A DNA stretch of 19,042 bases from assembly GCA_004356555.1 (NCBI GenBank), contig SMWY01000115.1:1-19042 (forward strand). The letters run 5' to 3'. The position numbers and the translations under genes were made by a program. A model generated the notes under the pieces. It was given only the letters and a program-made list of their open reading frames with translations, searched no databases and was not told the DNA's origin. How positions within the stretch are numbered: the stretch's first letter is position 1; each line of letters begins with the position of its first letter. This DNA is from Candidatus Dadabacteria bacterium (GTDB lineage: Bacteria > Desulfobacterota_D > UBA1144 > Nemesobacterales > UBA2774). Shown one piece after another: positions 1 to 6,146 of this stretch.

Positions 1-1431
1 CTCATCAAGTATCATAAAATTCTTAGGAGATAAAAGTGTTTTTGCAAGAGCGACCCTACTCTTCTCTCCTCCCGACAAAACGCTCACAGGTTTAAAAACA
101 TCCCCTTCAGTAAAGAGAAATGCTCCAAGTAATGATCTAATATCAGTTTCATTTTGACTGTAGCCCGCGGACTTAAGCTCCTCAATAATTGTGTTGGAAG
201 TATTAAGAGTCTCCGCTTGATGCTGAGCGAAGAATGTAAGCTCTACGTTGTGCCCCAACTTCCTAGTGCCCTCAAAGGGTTCGGTACCTAAAAGAATTCT
301 CGCAAGCGTGCTTTTCCCGGCTCCATTTTTTCCAATAAGAGCTATCTTATCACCTTTTGATATAGTCAGAGGATTCGCATCCTCAAACACTTTAAGCTCG
401 GCATCGTCCTTGCTCCAATATGACTTTGAGAACTCTGACAACTCAAGCACAACCCTGCCTGACTGCTTGGGTTCGGGGAATTTAAATTTAATCGAAGCAC
501 CCTCAGATTCAGGAGCGGGTAAACGTTCTAATTTCTCAAGCATCTTTACGCGGCTCTGCACCTGTTTCGCTTTGGTATTTTTGTAACGAAACCTCTCAAT
601 AAACCTCTCGGTCTCCTTTATCATTCGCTGCTGATTATTATATGCAGACCTCTGAATAGACATACGGGACTGACGCTCTGTAATATAAGATGAATAGTTC
701 CCGGCGTATTCAATAATTAGCCCACTATTTAACTCGGCAATTGTGGTTGCCATACGGTCCAGGAAATACTGGTCGTGGGATACCAAAATTACAGTTCCTA
801 GAAATTGTTTTAAATATTCCTCAAGCCAGTCTATGCTTTCTATATCCAGATGGTTTGTAGGCTCGTCGAGTAAAAGTATGTTTGGGTTTTGCAAAAGGAG
901 TTTGGCAAGAGCTACTCGCATTCTCCAACCGCCTGAAAAAGTGTTTAACGGCTTATTTAAATCGCTGACCTCAAAACCTAGTCCTAGCAAAAGCTTTTCA
1001 GTTTGATACCTGATCGTGTGTGAATCCCTTGTTCGCAGTTCATTATGAATTGCATCAAGCCTTAAAAGAGATCTTTTATATAGAGTAGAGCTGTGATCCG
1101 AGATGTTTTTTAATTCCTCGGCAATAGATTCTGATTCACGTTCAAACTCTTGTATTTCTTTAAAAACACTTAGAGCTTCTTCTAAGATTGAGTTGTCAGA
1201 ATAAGTCTCCTCAACTTCCTGTGGAAGATAACCTATTACATGAGAAGGAGGCATGGAAACTGCTCCGCTGTCAGGTTTATACAGACCGGCTATCATATTG
1301 AGCAAAGTTGTCTTGCCGACACCGTTTGGACCGAATAATCCGATCCTCTTCCCATCCTTTATGTGCCAGGAAAGATTTTTAAATATGTCTCTTGATCCAA
1401 AAGAGAGGGATATATCTTTAAGCTGAATCAT
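1..1431 (-). CDS. ABC-F family ATP-binding protein (YheS/ABCF3-like), 3' part cut by window edge
   Basis: This soluble twin-ATPase of the ABC-F class has no membrane domain; family members act on the ribosome as translation factors or antibiotic-protection proteins. 477 codons are visible from the ATG at 1429-1431, and the frame stays open to the window edge. The first Walker A (GPNGVGKT) is near residues 34-41. The first signature is FSGGWRMR, followed by a Walker B LLLDEPTNHLD. An inter-domain linker rich in Arg and Lys (FIERFRYKNTKAKQVQSRVK) matches the YheS/ABCF3 style of linker. The second Walker A (GKNGAGKS) is near residue 365 and the second signature LSGGEKSR near 450. The frame is cut at the second Walker B (ILDE). 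YheS-type proteins run to about 640 residues, so roughly 150 are missing. It lies 41 bases downstream of a lipoprotein gene on the same strand and has no clear Shine-Dalgarno. The exact subclass is uncertain. Confidence 0.93.
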   Translation of the reverse strand, partial: MIQLKDISLSFGSRDIFKNLSWHIKDGKRIGLFGPNGVGKTTLLNMIAGLYKPDSGAVSMPPSHVIGYLPQEVEETYSDNSILEEALSVFKEIQEFERESESIAEELKNISDHSSTLYKRSLLRLDAIHNELRTRDSHTIRYQTEKLLLGLGFEVSDLNKPLNTFSGGWRMRVALAKLLLQNPNILLLDEPTNHLDIESIDWLEEYLKQFLGTVILVSHDQYFLDRMATTIAELNSGLIIEYAGNYSSYITERQSRMSIQRSAYNNQQRMIKETERFIERFRYKNTKAKQVQSRVKMLEKLERLPAPESEGASIKFKFPEPKQSGRVVLELSEFSKSYWSKDDAELKVFEDANPLTISKGDKIALIGKNGAGKSTLARILLGTEPFEGTRKLGHNVELTFFAQHQAETLNTSNTIIEELKSAGYSQNETDIRSLLGAFLFTEGDVFKPVSVLSGGEKSRVALAKTLLSPKNFMILDE

Positions 1432-1472
1432 CTATGTGCGATAAAGTAAATACAGGGACTAACTATATTGTT

Positions 1473-1823
1473 TTATTCTTTCGTAAACTCTATTTTAGTA
1501 TTGATATAATTAAACTCAGACTCTGGCTTTAATATCAATTTCTTTTCATCGTCCTTAAACTCGTATGTGAAAGTTAAATTACTGTCCCCCTCTATTTCTA
1601 AGGTTAGGGAATCTTCATCGTATTCGTACTTACCTTCCAGATTAACCGATATTGCTTTTCCTATCATAAGTTTAAAAGTTTTATCACTCTCAAACTCTAA
1701 ATTGAAAACTCCTGATTCCCATTTTCCTACAAAGGGGTTGACCAGACTCTCAATCGAGCTACACCCAGCATAAAACAATAAAGCAAAGGAGAAAACTGCT
1801 AATATCTGAATATGTCTATTCAT
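1473..1823 (-). CDS. Small putative lipoprotein, beta-rich, unknown function
   Basis: The protein has 116 residues. It begins with a short basic n-region and a hydrophobic stretch (about residues 6-19), ending in FYAGC with Cys21 as the probable lipidation site. Tyr at -3 is not the usual Leu, so the lipobox is slightly off consensus. The mature part of about 95 residues opens with NPFVGKWES, a G-x-W motif seen at the start of lipocalin-like small barrels. It continues as alternating charged and hydrophobic strands, consistent with a single beta-barrel or sandwich. GGAG lies 10 bases before the ATG. The ABC-F gene follows after 41 bases on the same strand, so the two are probably co-transcribed. 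I do not recognise a specific family. Export to the envelope is inferred from the signal peptide only. Confidence 0.75.
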   Translation of the reverse strand: MNRHIQILAVFSFALLFYAGCSSIESLVNPFVGKWESGVFNLEFESDKTFKLMIGKAISVNLEGKYEYDEDSLTLEIEGDSNLTFTYEFKDDEKKLILKPESEFNYINTKIEFTKE

Positions 1824-1989
1824 GCTGAATTTGCTCCATTATAAAATCGATGACTTGAGAAACCTTATTTAATCTATCAGTAATATTTCAGTAATAATGT
1901 ATGAATAAGATACACTACTGGGTAGAAATTTGTATGTATATGTTTTTTTCTTAATCTTAAGCTAAAAAGGGAAATTTATTCTAAATACA

Positions 1990-2682
1990 ATGAAAAGTCA
2001 TAAACCGATTATAGGCATAACCACCGATATCAAAGAAGGAAATTTTGAGATAGAGGAAAAGTACGCACACGCTGTAGCCAATGCCGGAGGAATACCAGTA
2101 CTGATCCCTTCCATACCCGGGAATGCCGATTTAATTAAGGAAACTGTGGCAAGAATCGACGGCCTACTTCTACCCGGCTCTAGAGATATGGACCCCAAAT
2201 ACTACAATGAGACGCCTCATCCTAAATTAAGACCTATGAGCATTGAAAGAACCGAGATGGAATTTGCCGTTCTTGAAAATGCCCTTCAGAGAGAACTCCC
2301 TGTGCTGGGAATTTGCGGCGGGATGCAACTGATGAACGTCTTTTTCGGAGGGTCATTATTTCAAGACATTGATTCGTTTATTCCTGACGCACTACCTCAT
2401 GAGAAAGGGGCCTTACACGATGTAGTTGTTGATAAACCCAGCACGCTGTATGAGATAATAGGTTTAGATAAATTCTCCGTAAAAAGCTACCATCATCAGG
2501 CTATACAAGAAATTGGAAAAGGGCTTAAAAAGTGCGCTGAATCAGGAGACAAAATAGTAGAGGGGATAGAATCCACAAATACGCAGTTTGCACTGGGAAT
2601 TCAATGGCATCCTGAATTAGAGGAAAGTGAGGTCTCCAAAAAGATTTTTCAATCGTTTATAAAAGAATGCATTCGAGAATAG
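1990..2682 (+). CDS. Peptidase C26 / gamma-glutamyl-gamma-aminobutyrate hydrolase-like (class I glutamine amidotransferase fold)
   Basis: This cytoplasmic hydrolase has 230 residues. The family (PuuD and relatives) cleaves gamma-glutamyl bonds, for example gamma-Glu-GABA in putrescine breakdown. It begins with the typical PIIGITTD strand. LLPGSRDMDPKYY follows around residues 60-72. The nucleophile elbow is GICGGMQ with Cys109. The substrate-side motif SYHHQ lies at 166-170, and the catalytic His207 and Glu209 sit in IQWHPELEE, so the Cys-His-Glu triad is complete. The length is a little short of the usual 250 or so. No convincing Shine-Dalgarno lies in the AT-rich leader. The gene stands alone between divergent and convergent minus-strand genes, with no other putrescine genes near, so the actual gamma-glutamyl substrate cannot be stated. 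Confidence 0.9.
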   Translation: MKSHKPIIGITTDIKEGNFEIEEKYAHAVANAGGIPVLIPSIPGNADLIKETVARIDGLLLPGSRDMDPKYYNETPHPKLRPMSIERTEMEFAVLENALQRELPVLGICGGMQLMNVFFGGSLFQDIDSFIPDALPHEKGALHDVVVDKPSTLYEIIGLDKFSVKSYHHQAIQEIGKGLKKCAESGDKIVEGIESTNTQFALGIQWHPELEESEVSKKIFQSFIKECIRE

Positions 2683-2709
2683 TGAATAGAAGCTTTTCAG
2701 GTTTGAGAC

Positions 2710-3171
2710 TTAATCTGACGTTTTTTGGTTTAAAGAGATAAATAGTTCAGTCAGCAGCTTGCGGGAATCAGGAGAAGAACCTGCTATAAAACCGGCTGCC
2801 ATAGCCATTAGCCCTGACTCCAAGGGATATTCTTCAATTACTTCGGATGTATCAATAAATTTTGACGCTTTGCCCTGGTTTTTTTTGCTTTTTTTATCCC
2901 CTGAACCTTTTGTTAAAGCACTTACAATTACAAAGAGCGCTCCAGCTAATACAATAGCAATTAAACCGCTTAACAATGCAGCGACATAGGGGTTTAAGAC
3001 AGTGCCTAGATAAAGATATGAGGACCAGACAAGAAAGCCTATGCCGATGATTATTAAAATAATAGATACAAATAGTACAGCAACGAATATAGCAAGCCGG
3101 GTTATCATTGCTCGGATATATTTGTTTCCCGGTTTTAAGGCTGTTGATAATATCCGTTTTAGGTTACTCAC
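2710..3171 (-). CDS. YqjE/phage-holin-3_6-like inner-membrane protein
   Basis: The protein has 153 residues with two predicted membrane helices (about 25-52 and 58-86) joined by a short turn. A Lys-rich cytoplasmic patch (about 88-104) follows, then an amphipathic C-terminal stretch (about 115-148). The start is GTG at 3169-3171, six bases after the stop of the DUF883 gene, which suggests translational coupling. The size, the hairpin topology and above all the position directly after a YqjD-type gene match the E. coli yqjD-yqjE arrangement. The YqjE family (DUF1469, phage-holin-like) is of unknown biochemical function. The C-terminal extension beyond the helices is longer than I would expect for a minimal YqjE. 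The gene converges with the C26 hydrolase across 27 bases. The family assignment rests mainly on context plus topology. Confidence 0.7.
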   Translation of the reverse strand: MSNLKRILSTALKPGNKYIRAMITRLAIFVAVLFVSIILIIIGIGFLVWSSYLYLGTVLNPYVAALLSGLIAIVLAGALFVIVSALTKGSGDKKSKKNQGKASKFIDTSEVIEEYPLESGLMAMAAGFIAGSSPDSRKLLTELFISLNQKTSD

Positions 3172-3177
3172 GCTGAT

Positions 3178-3474
3178 CTACCCGCGGTCAAAGAGCTTGC
3201 CAAGGAAAAGACCTACAATAAAGGCTATTAAGAGACTAAGCAAGGGTTTTTCCCTAATTTGATCCTCTATTGATTCCACTGTCTCCTTACTCATGTCACG
3301 AGCAGATTGGAATTCATCTCGAAGCCCCTCACTTAACTTATCCTTTGCAGCTTCGGTCTCAGTCTTTCCTTTTTCAATGAGAGTCTGGGCAATACCAGTC
3401 AGATCTTCCCTTAATTTTGAGATATCATCCTTAAGGGTTTCAACATCTTTACCTAAACGGTTATCTTGATCCAT
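3178..3474 (-). CDS. YqjD/ElaB-type DUF883 membrane-anchored protein
   Basis: The protein has 98 residues. A long charged, helical N-terminal region (residues 1-75, with heptad-like spacing and probably coiled coil) is followed by one C-terminal transmembrane helix in LLSLLIAFIVGLFLGKLF (79-95). That is the hallmark of DUF883 proteins. In E. coli, YqjD, ElaB and YgaM bind ribosomes at the inner membrane in stationary phase; whether this one does is inference. I chose the ATG at 3472-3474 because AAGGTG sits six bases before it. An upstream in-frame ATG at 3510 would add 12 residues and place that ribosome site inside the gene. It is the first gene of a two-gene unit with the YqjE-like gene. 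The spacer upstream is very AT-rich. Confidence 0.85.
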   Translation of the reverse strand: MDQDNRLGKDVETLKDDISKLREDLTGIAQTLIEKGKTETEAAKDKLSEGLRDEFQSARDMSKETVESIEDQIREKPLLSLLIAFIVGLFLGKLFDRG

Positions 3475-3596
3475 ATGTTTCACCTTCCGATTTACATAAT
3501 TATACAACAATTATAGTAAAATACTTAACAAATCTTAATAGGCTATAAAGATCAAGGCCAAATCGCCGGGATAAATCTCTTCATACGCAATATCTT

Positions 3597-3616
3597 AAAA
3601 AGCTCTCGAAGAGCTT
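3597..3616 (-). terminator. Candidate rho-independent terminator of the propeller lipoprotein gene
   Basis: Read on the minus strand, AAGCTCT, a three-base loop TCG and AGAGCTT form a perfect 7-bp hairpin followed directly by T residues (3599-3597, then TAAG). It lies about 127 bases past the TAG of the propeller gene. It is only about 7 bases past the next in-frame stop of that reading frame at 3623-3625. The T tract is short, so efficiency is uncertain. Confidence 0.55.
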
Positions 3617-3742
3617 CTTAGGCTATCTGAAAATCAGAGGGGAAATTAAGTAGCCCAGTTTGATTAGCACCCATTCCAGTTTGAGTTGCTTCTCCCCTTG
3701 CCTTTCAATACATTCCGCAAACCAGTCTCTGCTGTACCACTT

Positions 3743-4804
3743 CTACTTCGCGAACGACACCGAGAGGAACTCTGGATTTACAGGCAGCACCGGAGGATCT
3801 TCCCAAGTTTGCCCGGCGTCGAGAGTGTGAGCAACCACGCCGCTGAGATCTGGGCCACTCTGGATGGGCCCCACTAGCCAGACTTCCTGGTCGTCGATGG
3901 CGTCCACGCCGAGATAAAAGGTTGCAAATGGAGACGGTTCCTTATGGGTCCAGGTTTTTCCATCTGTCGTCAAATACATCCCAAAATCCCAAGCCCCAAA
4001 GACAGTATTCCTATCCACAACGGACAAACCGTTCACATCCGCGAACTGCGTCATCGGCTCGGTCTGGAGCTGCCAAGTATTGCCTCCATCGGTGGTACCA
4101 ATGATACGGTTTGCCCCCGCACCAGCCCAAAGGGTTTCGCCGTCAACACCGCGAATCGTTTCGAAGAGCTTAGGCCCACCTCGATACTGCTCAGTCCACG
4201 ATTTCCCGCCGTCGTCAGTTTTCCAGACAATGCCGGTCGTTTCCGTATCCGTTATCATCCCTCCGCCAACCCAGGCCGTTTGGCCGTCCACGCTGTAGAC
4301 ACCCTGGAGCTGAACATCTTGCACCGGCACCTGGAACACTTCCCAAGAGGTCGCGCCATCCGTCGACCTCAGCACGGTGCCCTCATATCCCACGACCCAC
4401 AGTATCTCGTTACTGAGCGGGTAAACGGTGACAAGCTCCGCTGTCGTGGGTACTGAGTGTTGCCTCCAGTTCTGTCCGTCGCTCGTTGACAAGACAGTGT
4501 GCGCCGCAACCGCCCAGACATGATTCGCATCCAAGGCCACGATCGAACGGACAGCGGAATCAGGCAGCGTGTCCTTGCTGCCTTGACGGACCCAGGTCTT
4601 ACCGCCGTCGCTCGTAGATAATATGGTCCCGTAGGAGCCGTCTCCCGACTCTCCGCTGTCATTGACCGCCTCCCCCGAGATCCAGCCGGAGCTACCCCTG
4701 CTGTCATTGTTACACCCACCAATGCTCCCTATAGCAATGAACCCGACTATTAATAACCACAAAGTCAGGGTGAAACAATTAGCTGACCTAATCAATTTAA
4801 TCAT
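3743..4804 (-). CDS. Ycf48-like beta-propeller lipoprotein (Asp-box/BNR-type repeats), GC-rich
   Basis: The protein has 353 residues from the ATG at 4802-4804, which has a strong AGGAGG at 4811-4816; a GTG at 4825 would swallow that site. A basic start and hydrophobic helix (about 11-27) end in SIGGC with Cys31, a lipoprotein signal. A Gly/Ser-rich linker follows. Seven Asp-box-like repeats come next: STSDGGKTW (63-71), STSDGQNW (106-113), STDGATSW (147-154), TDDGGKSW (196-203), TTDGGNTW (237-244), TTDGKTW (279-285) and TLDAGQTW (327-334). This implies a seven-bladed propeller of the Ycf48/sialidase-like type. Ycf48 assists photosystem II assembly, but most bacterial relatives are of unknown function and no photosynthesis genes are present. 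G+C is about 57% in a hand-counted line, well above its neighbours, and several long overlapping frames result. With the IS relic upstream, acquisition by transfer is likely. Confidence 0.85.
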   Translation of the reverse strand: MIKLIRSANCFTLTLWLLIVGFIAIGSIGGCNNDSRGSSGWISGEAVNDSGESGDGSYGTILSTSDGGKTWVRQGSKDTLPDSAVRSIVALDANHVWAVAAHTVLSTSDGQNWRQHSVPTTAELVTVYPLSNEILWVVGYEGTVLRSTDGATSWEVFQVPVQDVQLQGVYSVDGQTAWVGGGMITDTETTGIVWKTDDGGKSWTEQYRGGPKLFETIRGVDGETLWAGAGANRIIGTTDGGNTWQLQTEPMTQFADVNGLSVVDRNTVFGAWDFGMYLTTDGKTWTHKEPSPFATFYLGVDAIDDQEVWLVGPIQSGPDLSGVVAHTLDAGQTWEDPPVLPVNPEFLSVSFAK

Positions 4805-5031
4805 TGTAGCCCTCCTCCTTATCACCTAAATAGACCCAAATATATCCAGGAAATCTTTTGGTATTAAGTCACCAAATCAGGTATTTCGATATTAATACTT
4901 CCGTTGCATTTCCTTATTGAATACAAGTGCTTTTATAAATTGATCGTAACTTATTTAGGCAAATTTCACAAAAGTATATAAAAATTCACTACACAATGAA
5001 ATAAGCAGATGCATTGCTCCATCCAAAATAG
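4805..5031. other. AT-rich intergenic spacer
   Basis: I see no gene here apart from the leader and ribosome site of the propeller gene at its left end. A 7-bp inverted repeat, GTATTAA (4861-4867) and TTAATAC (4892-4898), is separated by 24 bases. It could be a mobile-element scar or chance in such AT-rich sequence. Confidence 0.5.
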
Positions 5032-5136
5032 TCAAGAAACGTTTTTATGTAAAGGATGATTTTTATAATATTTTTCTTCCAACTGAAGCGGTGTAAGGTA
5101 TCCATGTGCTGAATGCGAAGACGGCCAAGGTCTTTC
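5032..5136 (-). pseudogene. Relic of an IS3-family-type transposase C-terminus
   Basis: Read on the minus strand, 5136 to 5032 encodes 34 residues and a TGA. The motif ERPWPSSHSAHGYLTPLQ is followed by LEEKYYKN. This resembles the end of the IS3-type integrase core, where a (R)PHSALGYLTPxEFEEKY-like block closes the protein. Immediately upstream in this frame are TAA and TGA stops. The remainder of the catalytic domain is absent, so this is a decayed fragment, not a functional element. No terminal inverted repeats were identified. It lies between the VKOR gene and the GC-rich propeller gene, consistent with past mobile-element activity there. Confidence is limited by the short length of the match. 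Confidence 0.55.
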
Positions 5137-5220
5137 TTAGAATCAACAAGTTTTAGTACAGCTCCAAGTTCAATAATATAGATTCAGTCAATCTAAATTA
5201 GTTAAAAGCTATGGGACAAA

Positions 5221-6063
5221 TTACTGGGAATATTTATAACCGGAGAGTTGAGACAGCTCCTGTAAAGTCTTTGCGCCCTCGTAATATTTACCGCCAATCT
5301 CCCAGGTTGGATAATGCATTATACCTCGTGAAAAACAGACCGTAGGCTTTGCATCTTTCCCAGCGGGGTCGCACTCGACATAGACAACGTACTTTGAGGC
5401 ATCACCGAACAACGCCTTCTGAACAATGCAATGCGGGCATTTATAAGAGCCGTACATCACCGCCCCCTTCGTTCTTAAGTGCTTAGCCAGTCCTAGCTGA
5501 AAACTATTGGCTGTACTGGTTCCATCTAACTCAAAATCTAGAGAGTCCGATTGAAAAGCGCTAGAGCCTATTAACACAACCCCAAGTACGCATATTGTAA
5601 GAACTGTCGTTTTTAATGTTGATAATTTCGGATACAGCTCGGATTTTCTATACACGAGCATTATAAAAATAATCGTCATTATGAAGGCTGATACCAAACA
5701 ATAAGGACATATTGCTTTTATAACAACAATCTCAAGATAAGTAAGATACAGAGAGAACGCAAAACCGGCCAATGATATTATATAGAGTAGAAGCCATCTG
5801 GTACTCCTAGCCATAGATACATAAATAAACCAAAAAATAAGTACGTATCCGACAGCACCTAAGAGAGCAACGGGAATCCCTAATATGCTTGAGTAACTAC
5901 TCTGCCTGACCACATCACAATCAGATCCTTGTGAGCAGAATGCACTCTGCCCATCTGTGTAATGAAGATAAGTCAAATATACTGATAATAGGAACCCGAT
6001 TACGGAAAGAATTAGGATTGTGGGTTTAAAATACTTACTTTTAGTCTTTTCTCTAGTACTCAT
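5221..6063 (-). CDS. VKOR-thioredoxin fusion, disulfide-bond-forming membrane protein
   Basis: The protein has 280 residues from the ATG at 6061-6063; a TTG at 6081 could add six, and neither start has a clear Shine-Dalgarno. The first ~170 residues form a VKOR domain with about five membrane helices. They carry a loop pair Cys43 and Cys49 (FCSQGSDC) and the quinone-side CPYC motif Cys119-Cys122. After the last helix comes a thioredoxin-like domain with CPHC (Cys209-Cys212) and the cis-Pro motif YPTW (Pro252). Two more cysteines, 231 and 243, may form a structural bridge. VKOR replaces DsbB and the fused domain replaces DsbA, so the protein oxidises cysteines of exported proteins and passes electrons to quinone. 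It lies 83 bases downstream of fadJ on the same strand. A weak AT-rich hairpin follows it. Confidence 0.93.
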   Translation of the reverse strand: MSTREKTKSKYFKPTILILSVIGFLLSVYLTYLHYTDGQSAFCSQGSDCDVVRQSSYSSILGIPVALLGAVGYVLIFWFIYVSMARSTRWLLLYIISLAGFAFSLYLTYLEIVVIKAICPYCLVSAFIMTIIFIMLVYRKSELYPKLSTLKTTVLTICVLGVVLIGSSAFQSDSLDFELDGTSTANSFQLGLAKHLRTKGAVMYGSYKCPHCIVQKALFGDASKYVVYVECDPAGKDAKPTVCFSRGIMHYPTWEIGGKYYEGAKTLQELSQLSGYKYSQ

Positions 6064-6146
6064 ATGATTTAGGAACTTCAATTTACTTGATTATAACTGC
6101 TTGGTAAATAAGAATATTGTCTCTTTTTCAATAAGCAATAGAATAA

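Noticed and set aside
3655..3683. Direct repeat of CCAGTTTGA about 20 bases apart as an attachment site or small repeat array
   Set aside because: Only two copies of nine bases and no integrase gene nearby.
3944..4722. Several long alternative frames over the propeller gene on both strands
   Set aside because: They arise because the gene is GC-rich and so poor in stop codons. The Asp-box repeats, signal peptide and ribosome site all support one frame only.
5179..5195. TAGATT-CAGTC-AATCTA hairpin downstream of the VKOR gene as a terminator
   Set aside because: The stem is almost all A-T and there is no proper T run after it on the minus strand.
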